Below are positions 6,230 to 12,974 of a stretch of DNA of 18,732 bases, piece by piece. Each line of letters opens with the position of its first letter. Positions within the stretch are counted from its first letter, which is position 1. A model generated the notes under the pieces. It made no database searches. It worked only from the letters and a program-made list of their open reading frames with translations, and was not told the origin of the DNA. The stretch comes from Paracoccaceae bacterium (GTDB lineage: Bacteria > Pseudomonadota > Alphaproteobacteria > Rhodobacterales > Rhodobacteraceae), in contig JALWJU010000244.1 in assembly GCA_026997055.1 (NCBI GenBank), positions 1 to 18,732 of the forward strand, written 5' to 3'. A program made the position numbers and the translations under genes.

Positions 6230-8232
6230 CGTCTGCCCAGCGACACCGCCCGGGCGATGTCCGCCGCGATCTGCGTGCGGGATTGCCGGAAGCTTTCGGC
6301 ATCGCGGGTCTGGATGGTGATGTTCACCGGGGCCGCACCCACACCCGCCGCCACCTCGCGCCTGGACAGCACCCGCTCCCCGCGCTGAAGAATCGCCGGA
6401 ACCTCATCGGGCCTGAGGCCAACCCATCCGCCCCGGTGCATCCGCGGCGCGCCGGCGAAGGCCAGCGCCGGAACCGCCCGCGTCGGGCCGCCGGCGCCCA
6501 CAACACCGCCGGAGTGCAGGACGGAGGCCAGCAGCCCGCCGGTTCCGCCAAGCCCGCCCAGCGCGCCGGACAGGGCGTTTGCCAGCGGACCCAGCAGAAA
6601 CCGGCGAGCCGAGAGCTGCGCCAGATCGGCGAGCATGGAGGTGACCAGCGACCGGAAGTCCAGCTTGCCGGTGCGCACGAAGTCGCCGATGGCCTGTTCG
6701 GCGCGGTGGAATGCGCCGACGAGACTGTCGCCCAGCCCCTTGCCGAGATCGAGCGCCTTCTCGGCATAGGACGTCAGCGTCTCCTTCGCCGCGGCCAGCC
6801 CGGTGGCCTGTTTCTGCAGCTCCGTCCTGAGGGTCCGCACGCCCGCAGCCGCCTGCCGCTGCGCGCGGTTCCAGGCGGTCAGCGCCTCGCGGTTCTTCGC
6901 CACGGCCTCGGCATTGGCCACGTAGGCCTCGCGCTGGCGGCGCAGGCCTTCCTGCAGGATCGGATCGGCGCCGGAAATATCGCCCACCCGGGCATCGAAC
7001 CGTGCGCCGGCCAGGGCCTTGGCCAGCCCCACCGGGTCGTCCTTGTATTTCAGCCGGATTTCGCTTTCGCGCAGCGACGAGAGGCCCTGTTGAACCAGCG
7101 ACATGGCGTTGCCGGCGGCGCGGGCCAGCTCGTCGGCCAGAACCGTGGCCTGCGCCGCCGTGGCACCCACCGAAGCCCCGGCCTCGTCCATGGTCGAGCG
7201 GAAGCGAACGGTGGCCAGCGCCGCGTCGGTCAGCTGCTTCAGAAGCGTGCGCTGTTCGGCGGTCATGTTTTCCACGCCGCCCAGCGCGGCGGTATAGGCC
7301 TCGCGCAGCCTCTCCAGCGCCACTGCCTGTTCCTCGATGCCCTTCGCGTCGCGCAGATCGGCGATGGCGGCGGCCACCTTTCCGGCCTCCTTGAAGGTCA
7401 TCCCGAAGGCGTCGCGCAGACGGTAGATCGGGCCGGTCAGATCGCCGAGCGCCTCGATGTTGCGCTGCATGTCGGAGATCTGCCCCATGATCTCGAGGTT
7501 GCGGGCCGCATTCCCGCCCACGTCGAGCCCTTCGGCCAGCAGCTTGCGCTGCTCTTCGCGCAGAGCCGCGATGCGCTCCCGGTAGCTGGCCAGCACCGCC
7601 GAGACATTCTCGACGTCCCGGCGGGTCATGGTGCCTACGTCGCCCAGCGCATCGCGCGCCGCCGTCAGGCCCTGGGCGATGCTGTCGAGCGCCTCGAGCT
7701 TGGCCAGATCGCGCTGCACGGCCAGCAGCGCACGGGCCTCGCCCGCCAGCACGCCGTATTTCTGCACCAGTTCGTCGGTGGGTGCGGCCGCTTCCTTCGC
7801 GCTTGCCGCATAGGCCGACACCGCCGCATCGAGCCCCTTGACCGTCTCGGACAGCTTCTTGCCGGTGTCGGCTGCGTCCAGCATGTCCACGACGAAGGGC
7901 CCCAGCACGGCCGCCACGGTGCCGATGGCAATGCCAAGCCCGCCGAAGCCCAGCAGCAGGTCCGGCATCTGGATCGAGAGCGCGCGCAGGTAGTCGCCGG
8001 TCATGGCCCCCTGCTGGGCCACCTGGTTGAGCTGCAGCCCGACGTTGCGCATCGCCCAGCGCGCGGATTTCGAGCCGCGCCCCAGCCCACCCATGCGACG
8101 GTTGAGGTTGTCCACCTCGCGGCCGACCATGGCGAAGGAGCGGCGGCCTTCCTGCCCGATGCCGCGGAACTCGGCGCGCACCTGCCTGCCGCCGGTGGCG
8201 CCGATCCGCACGCTGACGCGTTTTTCCGCCAT
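6220..8232 (-). CDS. Tail tape measure protein (lambda gpH-like)
   Basis: The gene encodes 670 residues from ATG at 8232, which has AAGGA 8-9 bases upstream; an ATG two codons earlier (8238) is possible but too near that site. Tape measure proteins set tail length and are ejected with the DNA. Visible parts are an N-terminal MAEKRVSVRIGATGGRQVRA block, a hydrophobic segment (about 90-118), long helical charged regions with coiled-coil character (about 160-560), and a Gly-rich C-terminal domain with the typical GGWVGLRPDEVPAILQRGE and RVLSRREV motifs. Compared with lambda gpH (853 residues) this predicts a somewhat shorter tail, roughly 100 nm by proportional scaling (inference). It lies downstream of the chaperone pair as expected, although an AbrB cassette has been inserted between. 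Confidence 0.92.
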   Translation of the reverse strand: MAEKRVSVRIGATGGRQVRAEFRGIGQEGRRSFAMVGREVDNLNRRMGGLGRGSKSARWAMRNVGLQLNQVAQQGAMTGDYLRALSIQMPDLLLGFGGLGIAIGTVAAVLGPFVVDMLDAADTGKKLSETVKGLDAAVSAYAASAKEAAAPTDELVQKYGVLAGEARALLAVQRDLAKLEALDSIAQGLTAARDALGDVGTMTRRDVENVSAVLASYRERIAALREEQRKLLAEGLDVGGNAARNLEIMGQISDMQRNIEALGDLTGPIYRLRDAFGMTFKEAGKVAAAIADLRDAKGIEEQAVALERLREAYTAALGGVENMTAEQRTLLKQLTDAALATVRFRSTMDEAGASVGATAAQATVLADELARAAGNAMSLVQQGLSSLRESEIRLKYKDDPVGLAKALAGARFDARVGDISGADPILQEGLRRQREAYVANAEAVAKNREALTAWNRAQRQAAAGVRTLRTELQKQATGLAAAKETLTSYAEKALDLGKGLGDSLVGAFHRAEQAIGDFVRTGKLDFRSLVTSMLADLAQLSARRFLLGPLANALSGALGGLGGTGGLLASVLHSGGVVGAGGPTRAVPALAFAGAPRMHRGGWVGLRPDEVPAILQRGERVLSRREVAAGVGAAPVNITIQTRDAESFRQSRTQIAADIARAVSLGRRGM

Positions 8233-8251
8233 CTCCATGGTTCCTTGATTT

Positions 8252-8266
8252 GCCAGGCGATCTGGC
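8252..8266. promoter_or_regulatory. Inverted repeat, candidate operator of the AbrB-type gene
   Basis: GCCAG-GCGAT-CTGGC is a perfect 5-bp inverted repeat in the 70-base gap between the divergent tape measure and AbrB-type genes. A TTGATT at 8245-8250 could be the -35, which would place the repeat in the spacer. The -10 is poor. Self-repression by the AbrB-type protein is a reasonable guess. Confidence 0.35.
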
Positions 8267-8302
8267 GCACATCACGGGTTCCGAACACCCGGGAGCAATG
8301 CC

Positions 8303-8515
8303 ATGCCCGATACCGCCATTCTTTCGAAGCAGTTCCGGCTTTCGATCCCGCGATCGATCTGCGCGACCCGGAACTGGACGCCCGGCCAGACATTTGCGTT
8401 CATCCCGAAGGGCGCCGGCGTGTTGCTGGTCCCGGTTCCCGCGAGAGACGATCTGAGCGGATTGTCGAAGGGTGCCAGGAACAGGGCAGCGCGTGATCGT
8501 GCCGACCGCTTCTGA
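8303..8515 (+). CDS. AbrB/MazE/SpoVT-type antitoxin, no toxin partner
   Basis: The gene encodes 70 residues with GGGAG upstream of the ATG. The first 45 residues form an AbrB-like swapped-hairpin domain (TAILSKQFRLSIPRSICATR, then WTPGQTFAFIPKGAGVLLVPVP). The tail (RDDLSGLSKGARNRAARDRADRF) matches the C-terminal arm that, in VapB-type antitoxins of this family, inserts into the PIN-domain toxin. So the antitoxin looks full length. In complete systems the toxin gene follows immediately, but only 43 bases separate this gene from the convergent tail chaperone, and no PIN domain is seen on either strand. It is therefore an orphan antitoxin: a decayed TA pair or a gene kept for countering a host or rival toxin. 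Confidence 0.8.
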   Translation: MPDTAILSKQFRLSIPRSICATRNWTPGQTFAFIPKGAGVLLVPVPARDDLSGLSKGARNRAARDRADRF

Positions 8516-8558
8516 CCGCATCAGCCATTGAATGCGCGGATCGGGTCAATTTTTTCGA

Positions 8559-9241
8559 TCAGCCCAACCCGGGTTCCGCATTCTCTCCATTCCGTTCGTT
8601 AACTTTCCGCACCATCACCGCCTCGATCGGGGGCAGGAGGTGGCCGACCGCCGCGGAATCACACCCCAGCGCCCGGGCCAGAGCCAGCGCCGCGCCCATG
8701 TCCCAGCCGATGACCCCGCCCGAGGGCGCCACCCGCAGCTGCCCGCCGAGCCGACCCACCAGATCCCAGACCTGTGCGCCCTCATACGTCTTTGGTGCAT
8801 TCAGCCGGCGCGGGCATTCTTCGCAGATTTCCTCACAGGCGTCGCAGTAGTCTCCGCCCCCGCCGAACTCCCATTCGGCGAGGGCGGTGAGACGTTTTTT
8901 TCCTGCTCCAGCGCATGGATCGGGGCGACATAGAGCGCCCGGAAGGCCAGCCACACCCAGGGCACGTCCATTAGCGCGTCCACGGTCTCGGGGGCGGGCT
9001 GCTCGATCACCTTGCCCTCGGCATCGCCGACGCCTTCCCATGCGACGATCACCCGCCGCGCCCAGGCCTTCACCTCGAGAACGCCGGCATCGATCTCGGG
9101 CTCGTCCTCAAACGCGCCGGCCTCGGCCATCTCGCGCCACACTTCGGTGGCGATGGCGCTGACGGGCGGCAGCACCTTCACCCGCACGCTGCGCCCGAGG
9201 TCGAGCCAGCGGGGTTCGTTCGACAGTTCCAGCCTGATCAT
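8559..9241 (-). CDS. Tail assembly chaperone G-T fusion made by -1 frameshift
   Basis: Ribosomes that slip one base back on the heptamer at 8894-8900 pass from the G frame into the second frame and continue to the stop at 8559, giving 227 residues: 116 from G and 111 from the T frame. The T part has no start codon and ribosome site of its own at the right place, and its reading frame continues directly from the slip site (KKRLTALAEWEF). It contains the cysteine cluster C133-x2-C136-x3-C140-x2-C143, which looks like a metal site, and a conserved-looking C-terminal block (APSGGVIGWDMGAALALARA). This layout is the lambda gpG/gpGT arrangement used to chaperone the tape measure and recruit tail tube subunits. 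Frameshift efficiency cannot be read from sequence. Confidence 0.85.
8801..9241 (-). CDS. Tail assembly chaperone G (unshifted product)
   Basis: The gene encodes 146 residues from ATG at 9241, whose A is also the last base of the stop of the tail tube gene (TGATG). That coupling decides the start; an upstream in-frame ATG at 9280 lies inside the tube gene. Residues 1-115 (MIRLELSNEPRWLDLG, VWREMAEAGAFEDEPEID, VDALMDVPWVWLAFRALYV) look like a conserved, helical chaperone domain. After the slip site the unshifted frame becomes low-complexity (SPPSPNGSSAGAETTATPV) and ends at 8801, as in lambda gpG. It sits between tail tube and tape measure genes, the standard position. Confidence 0.85.
   Translation of the reverse strand: MIRLELSNEPRWLDLGRSVRVKVLPPVSAIATEVWREMAEAGAFEDEPEIDAGVLEVKAWARRVIVAWEGVGDAEGKVIEQPAPETVDALMDVPWVWLAFRALYVAPIHALEQEKNVSPPSPNGSSAGAETTATPVRKSAKNARAG
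8856..8900 (-). promoter_or_regulatory. Programmed -1 ribosomal frameshift signal
   Basis: On the minus strand the heptamer A-AAA-AAC (8900-8894) is in the correct phase of the G frame (codons GAA AAA AAC). After an 8-base spacer (8893-8886) comes a 12-bp hairpin: GCCCTCGCCGAA (8885-8874), loop TGGGAG (8873-8868), TTCGGCGGGGGC (8867-8856), with one G-U pair. GTCTC (8893-8889) can also pair with GAGAC (8854-8850) and lengthen the stem. Slippery heptamer, spacer and stem all match the textbook arrangement for bacterial -1 frameshifting. Confidence 0.88.
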
Positions 9242-10182
9242 CAGTACCCCGCCACCTGGTTGTTCAGCACCACCGTGCACATCTGCCCGGCCACGACGTC
9301 ATGGGCCGCCTGCCAGTCGAAGCTCGCCTGGATGCCCTGCGGGCCCTGGATCTCCACCCTCGGGCGCGGCAGGTAGACCGCATGGGCGGTGATGGTGAGG
9401 CTCTGGGTGGGCGAGAGCGTCCAGGAGAACTCCAGCTCGGCCGCCGTGCCGTTCAGCGCCTGATCCATCAGGGTGGTATCGGCGAAGCGCACGTCGATCC
9501 GGCCCGTCAGCGCGGCGATGGAAGGGTCGGCCCCGTCTATGCGCCCGTCGTTGCGGATGGTCTCGATCCGGTCGAGGTTGTTGGCATAAGCAAGCTCGGC
9601 CGAGACCACGTTGCCGAGGTTCACCCCGTCGCGCATGATCCCCCCGTTGAAGTGCCCGAAGCGCTGCAGGTTCCACGCGCTCGGCGTGCCGGCCTGACTG
9701 GTCGTGGCCACCGCCTCGCCCTGGGCCACCAGCCCGACGGTGGCGGTCAGAAGGCCGGAGCGCTCCATGCGCATACCCAGCCGGTCGAGCACACATCCCG
9801 AATACATGGCAAATCGCGGCACCTCGGGCATGCCGACCTCGATGGACATGCTGGGCAGCGACCAGCTGCCGGAAGTCCACGTATGGGTGTAATCCGGCGC
9901 GGTGCCGGTGGTGGTGGGATCGCCGAAAGCCGCCTTGAGCCAGAAGCCCAGCGCCTCGATGTCCACCGGCACCTCGATCTCGCCGTCGGCGGTCACCGCG
10001 TCCTTGATCGGCGGCAGCGGGTCGCGCCCGTAGCCCAGAAGCTCGCTCTCGATCAGGGGCTGCTCGGCGCCCAGCGAGGCGCTGGCAAAGGGCATCTGGA
10101 AGAAGCCGCCCGCCGGCGCGGTGCCATAGGTGGTTTCGAACGCGGCCGCGAGCTGCGACCGCGCGCCTTGTGCGCGTGCCAT
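9241..10182 (-). CDS. Tail tube (major tail) protein, lambda gpV analogue
   Basis: The gene encodes 313 residues. AAGGA lies 7 bases before the ATG. The sequence resembles the phage tail tube family of Rhodobacteraceae prophages: N-terminus MARAQGARSQLAAAFETTYGT, then PIKDAVTADGEIEVPVDIEALGFWLKAAFG-type text around residues 55-84, FAMYSGCVLDRLGMRMERSG around 122-141, and the ending QGIQASFDWQAAHDVVAGQM. The protein should stack as rings to form the tail tube. It is about 70 residues longer than lambda gpV. Position between the tail terminator and the G/GT chaperones supports the role strongly. Confidence 0.85.
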   Translation of the reverse strand: MARAQGARSQLAAAFETTYGTAPAGGFFQMPFASASLGAEQPLIESELLGYGRDPLPPIKDAVTADGEIEVPVDIEALGFWLKAAFGDPTTTGTAPDYTHTWTSGSWSLPSMSIEVGMPEVPRFAMYSGCVLDRLGMRMERSGLLTATVGLVAQGEAVATTSQAGTPSAWNLQRFGHFNGGIMRDGVNLGNVVSAELAYANNLDRIETIRNDGRIDGADPSIAALTGRIDVRFADTTLMDQALNGTAAELEFSWTLSPTQSLTITAHAVYLPRPRVEIQGPQGIQASFDWQAAHDVVAGQMCTVVLNNQVAGY

Positions 10183-10209
10183 GGTTCAGTCCTTTCGGTT
10201 ATGGAGGGG

Positions 10210-10641
10210 TCAGGCCAATGGATCGGCCGTAACGTAATGCAGCGTCACCGGGATCACCGCGGCTTTCAGGGCCTGTGCGCCGTCGACGGGCAGGTCCACC
10301 GGCTGCGGCGCCTCCGGTTCCACCCAGTCGCACAACCCGCCCAGCGTGCGGTCGGCGGCCAGCGCCGTGCCGATGGCGGCGGCGAGCGCGTCGAACGCCG
10401 CATCCCGGTCGGCGGGCGTCTTGCCCTGCACGATCACCTCCACCTCGGCGCGGTGCCGCCAGTGATATTGCAGCGGCGACATGGTGACCTCCGGTTCCCC
10501 CGGCTCGCCGTCGCGCAGGATCACCAGTCCGCCCGCCGGCACCCGCTCGGGCAGCACCTCGCTGCGCTGGACGGTGGCGCCGGGGATGGTTTGCAGGGTG
10601 GTGAGCAGGGCCTGCAGGATGGTTTCGCGGGGGGTGGGCAT
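10210..10641 (-). CDS. Tail terminator-like protein (lambda gpU position)
   Basis: The gene encodes 143 residues (MPTPRETILQALLTTLQTIP at the N-terminus, HRAEVEVIVQGKTPADRDAAFDALAAAIG in the centre, AAVIPVTLHYVTADPLA at the end). The alternating strand-helix pattern and the ending are typical of the small proteins encoded just before the tail tube gene, which cap the tail and join it to the head. Homologues in this phage group are sometimes mislabelled acyl-CoA transferases. The ribosome site is weak. Function rests mainly on position and overall resemblance. Confidence 0.7.
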   Translation of the reverse strand: MPTPRETILQALLTTLQTIPGATVQRSEVLPERVPAGGLVILRDGEPGEPEVTMSPLQYHWRHRAEVEVIVQGKTPADRDAAFDALAAAIGTALAADRTLGGLCDWVEPEAPQPVDLPVDGAQALKAAVIPVTLHYVTADPLA

Positions 10642-10715
10642 GGTTCTGGCTCGCTGGTTTCTCAGCCCATGGTTTCAGTTCTCTACTGCTGTGGTCTGCC
10701 CGAACGACGCCCGCA

Positions 10716-11024
10716 TCAGACCTCCGCCCCCAGGGCACTCTCGAGATTGCCGAGAACCCGCACCAGTTCGGCCCGGCGCAGGCCCGGGTGGGGGATGACG
10801 AGGGCCCGCTCGAAGGCCTCGCTGAGCAGCGCACCCTTGGGCAGGGTAGAGGTCAGCAGGCCCAGCGCGGCCCGGGTGTCGCCCGTCGCCGGGTCTTCCT
10901 CCTCCGAGAGCGCCACCGCCTTGCGCAGGTGCCTCAGCGCCGCCTGGCGGGCCTCGCGCGGGGCGATCTCCTCCGACCAGTCGCCGCCGAAGGCCACGTT
11001 GGAAAGCTGCGAGATACGGTCCAT
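10716..11024 (-). CDS. Unknown 102-residue protein, divergent from the Y-family polymerase
   Basis: I do not recognise this protein. The start at 11024 is chosen because a strong ribosome site (GGAGAGAGGA) lies just before it. The sequence is mostly helical and acidic (MDRISQLSNVAFGGDWSEEI, then REARQAALRHLRKAVALSEEE, and LRRAELVRVLGNLESALGAEV at the end), without cysteine, membrane segment or signal peptide. It is transcribed away from the polymerase gene out of the same 92-base gap, whose LexA box lies 42 bases before its start, so it may also be damage-inducible. It is not a known part of the lambda U-V region, so it probably came with the polymerase cassette. Confidence 0.7.
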   Translation of the reverse strand: MDRISQLSNVAFGGDWSEEIAPREARQAALRHLRKAVALSEEEDPATGDTRAALGLLTSTLPKGALLSEAFERALVIPHPGLRRAELVRVLGNLESALGAEV

Positions 11025-11065
11025 CCGTCCTCTCTCCTGCGGGATGATTGGGCTTGAACGGGCAA

Positions 11066-11080
11066 GAACATTAGTAGAAC
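11066..11080. promoter_or_regulatory. LexA (SOS) box, alphaproteobacterial type
   Basis: GAACATTAGTAGAAC is an exact match to the direct-repeat LexA site of Rhodobacter and relatives, GAAC-N7-GAAC (equally GTTC-N7-GTTC). A third GAAC at 11056-11059 precedes it. TTGAAC (11054-11059) may serve as the -35 of the polymerase promoter, in which case LexA would cover the -10. The box lies 37 bases before the polymerase ATG and 42 bases before the start of the divergent 102-residue gene. Confidence 0.8.
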
Positions 11081-11116
11081 ATTTGCCCTGACCCCGCCAG
11101 ATACAGGATCTTGTGC

Positions 11117-12319
11117 ATGGAACCGTTCCGCATCCTCTATCTCGACATGAACTCCTTCTTCGCCTCGGTCGAACAGCAGGAATCACCCTCGCTGCGCGGC
11201 CGGCCCCTCGCCATCACCGCCGTCGAGGGCGGGCATGGCATCTGCGTTGCCGCCTCGATCGAGGCCAAGGCGCAGGGCGTGCGCACCGGCACCCCCGTGG
11301 CCGAGGCCCGGCGCATGGCCCCCGGCATCGTCTTTCGCCCCTCGCGCCACCGGCTTTACGTGCGCTACAACCTGCGCCTGGCCGAGATCTTCGACCAGAT
11401 GGCCGAGCTCGAGCGCATCCGCTCGGTGGACGAGTTCCAGCTGCGCCTGTCCGGCCCGGCCACCACCGTGGAGGGCGCGCGCGCCCTGGTGGAGCGGATG
11501 CGCGCGCGCGTGCGGGCGGAGATCGGCCCGGCCATCCGGTTCTCGGCCGGGATCGGCCCCAACCATCTTCTGGCCAAGATCGCCGGCAAGCTGGAAAAGC
11601 CCGACGGCTTTCAGTGGCTCCACCGCGACAACATGCCCGGGCGGCTGGCGCAGCTGCGCCTCGAGGACCTGCCCGGGATCTCCCGCGGGATCAGCCGGAA
11701 GCTCGCGCGCGCCGGGATCTTCACCATCGAGGCGCTTTACGATCTCGACCCGCGCCATGCCCGCATGATCTGGCGTTCGGTCGAGGGGGAGCGCTTCGTC
11801 CGGGCCCTGCAGGGAGAGAACATCCCCCTCCTGCCGACCCGGCGGCATGGCTACGGCAACAGCAAGGTGCTCGCTCCCCAATACCGCGTTCCCCGCGAGG
11901 CCTGGCTGGTGGGCCGCTGGCTGCTTGGCAAGGCCGCGGCCCGCATGCGCCGCGATGGCCGCCTGGCGCGGCGGCTTTCGCTGATGGTCCGGACGGTGAG
12001 CGGGGGCCGGTGGTCGGGCGCGATCCGCACCATGGCGACCGCCGACACGCCGTTCCTGCTCAGGCTCTATCGCCAGCTGTGGCAGCGCATGGCCCGGGAG
12101 ATCGGGCCTTGCCGGATCCTCTCGCTCGGGGTGCACCTGGGCGAGGTGATCGACCTGGTCGGCCGGCCCGGGGATCTGTTCCTGCCCGTGCCCCCCGGCG
12201 AGGCGAGCCGCCGCGAGCGGCTCTCGAGCGTGGCCGATGCCATCAACCGCCGCTTCGGCCCCGGGACGATCAGCTTCGGCATCGAACGCCCCCATCCGGG
12301 GTTCTTCGAACGCGGGTAA
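11117..12319 (+). CDS. Y-family translesion DNA polymerase (DinB/Pol IV-like)
   Basis: The gene encodes 400 residues from ATG at 11117, with AGGA eight bases upstream; TTG at 11111 is a poorer choice. Y-family polymerases copy damaged DNA with low fidelity. The catalytic carboxylates are all present: Asp10 in LYLDMNSFFASVEQ and Asp105-Glu106 in IRSVDEFQL. The palm/thumb motifs FSAGIGPNHLLAKIAGKLEKP (142-162) and the helix-hairpin-helix LPGISRGISRKLARAGI (185-201) follow, then a little-finger domain to about residue 385. The C-terminus (GPGTISFGIERPHPGFFERG) lacks an obvious beta-clamp motif of the QLVLGL type. It runs against the tail operon and is convergent with parE (49 bases between stops). 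The LexA box upstream indicates SOS induction. Confidence 0.92.
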   Translation: MEPFRILYLDMNSFFASVEQQESPSLRGRPLAITAVEGGHGICVAASIEAKAQGVRTGTPVAEARRMAPGIVFRPSRHRLYVRYNLRLAEIFDQMAELERIRSVDEFQLRLSGPATTVEGARALVERMRARVRAEIGPAIRFSAGIGPNHLLAKIAGKLEKPDGFQWLHRDNMPGRLAQLRLEDLPGISRGISRKLARAGIFTIEALYDLDPRHARMIWRSVEGERFVRALQGENIPLLPTRRHGYGNSKVLAPQYRVPREAWLVGRWLLGKAAARMRRDGRLARRLSLMVRTVSGGRWSGAIRTMATADTPFLLRLYRQLWQRMAREIGPCRILSLGVHLGEVIDLVGRPGDLFLPVPPGEASRRERLSSVADAINRRFGPGTISFGIERPHPGFFERG

Positions 12320-12368
12320 GGGCCTGGAAGGGGCGGGCATGAGCGTCTCGGTTCGGGAACCCGGGTCT

Positions 12369-12704
12369 TCAGTCGTCCCGGCGCACCAAGTCCGTCAGCC
12401 GCGCCGGCAGATCGCGCCGCCCGTGCAGGAAATCCACGACGATGACCTGCTCGGGCTCATCCACGAACACGATCAGGTGCTGGCCGCAGCGGGTGAAGCG
12501 CAGATCTTCGGGCAGGCGCGGATCAATCACCTTGCGGCAGCTCTGCCATGGCGCCTCGCCGCGTGCGATCGCCGCGCAGCGCTCGATCAGGTCGGCCTCA
12601 TAGGCCTCGGCCTGACGCGGACCGAAGGTCTGACAGGTCCAGAGCGCGATGTCGACGAGCGACGCCTCGGCCTGACGCGTCAGGCGCCACGGTTTGCCGC
12701 TCAC
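12369..12704 (-). CDS. parE: ParE/RelE-family toxin
   Basis: The gene encodes 111 residues. The RelE/ParE fold is recognisable in RLTRQAEASLVDIALWTCQTFG (7-28), ADLIERCAAIARGEAPW (37-53), LRFTRCGQHLIVFVDE (68-83) and VIVVDFLHGRRDLPARL (87-103). ParE toxins poison DNA gyrase; RelE relatives cut mRNA. ParE is favoured because the partner is a clear ParD. Its ATG overlaps the parD stop by four bases (ATGA), so the pair is one operon. It is on the same strand as the phage late genes but has its own promoter upstream of parD. It is a second complete TA module in the tail region. Confidence 0.9.
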   Translation of the reverse strand: MSGKPWRLTRQAEASLVDIALWTCQTFGPRQAEAYEADLIERCAAIARGEAPWQSCRKVIDPRLPEDLRFTRCGQHLIVFVDEPEQVIVVDFLHGRRDLPARLTDLVRRDD

Positions 12705-12958
12705 CGGCGGGACCGGGCTGCGTGGAAGGCCCGCCTGATGGCGTCTTCACCCGAGCCCTCGGCAAGATCTCCGCGACGGGCCTGGTCCAGACCGGTCTCG
12801 AGCCGCGCGCGCAGGGCATCGAGTTGCGCCTCTTCGCGCTCCAGAAGCCGCAGTCCCGCGCGCAGGGCCTCGCTGGCATTCTGATAGCGTCCCGACGCAA
12901 CCAGCCGGTCCACCAGCGCGGACTGGCTTTCGGTGAGCACGACGTTTCTCGTGGCCAT
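12701..12958 (-). CDS. parD: ParD-family antitoxin
   Basis: The gene encodes 85 residues from ATG at 12958, chosen because GAAGGAG lies 7-8 bases upstream and the typical ParD N-terminus begins there. The ribbon-helix-helix domain (RNVVLTESQSALVDRLVASG, 4-23; RYQNASEALRAGLRLLEREE, 24-43) is characteristic. The charged C-terminal helix (EAQLDALRARLETGLDQARR) should bind ParE, and the ending GSGEDAIRRAFHAARSRR fits the family. It is expected to repress its own promoter through the palindrome just upstream. The start lies 58 bases after the stop of the gpZ-like gene. Confidence 0.92.
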   Translation of the reverse strand: MATRNVVLTESQSALVDRLVASGRYQNASEALRAGLRLLEREEAQLDALRARLETGLDQARRGDLAEGSGEDAIRRAFHAARSRR

Positions 12959-12974
12959 GGCGCATTCTCCTTCA

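Noticed and set aside
6160..8496. Plus-strand open frame of 778 codons opposite the tape measure gene
   Set aside because: Low-complexity Arg/Gly/His/Ala-rich translation typical of an antisense frame in GC-rich DNA; the minus-strand tape measure protein has clear family motifs.
8516..8558. Possible bidirectional terminator between the AbrB-type gene and the chaperone (T6 run flanked by GATCG/CGATC)
   Set aside because: The T-run lies inside the loop, not after the stem, and the stem is only 5 bp.
11056..11069. Second LexA box formed by the upstream GAAC
   Set aside because: The spacer is 6 bases, not 7, so it does not match the alphaproteobacterial LexA rule; only 11066-11080 does.
9301..11091. 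Plus-strand open frame of about 596 codons
   Set aside because: It runs antisense through the tail tube, terminator and 102-residue genes; composition is that of a shadow frame and there is no ribosome site or family motif.
11183..12340. Minus-strand open frame of 385 codons opposite the polymerase
   Set aside because: His/Pro/Arg/Gly-rich shadow translation; the polymerase on the plus strand has complete catalytic motifs.
12320..12368. Possible terminator between the convergent polymerase and parE genes (GGTTCGGGAACC and CGGGAACCCG)
   Set aside because: Stems of only 4-5 bp with two-base loops and no T-run on either strand.
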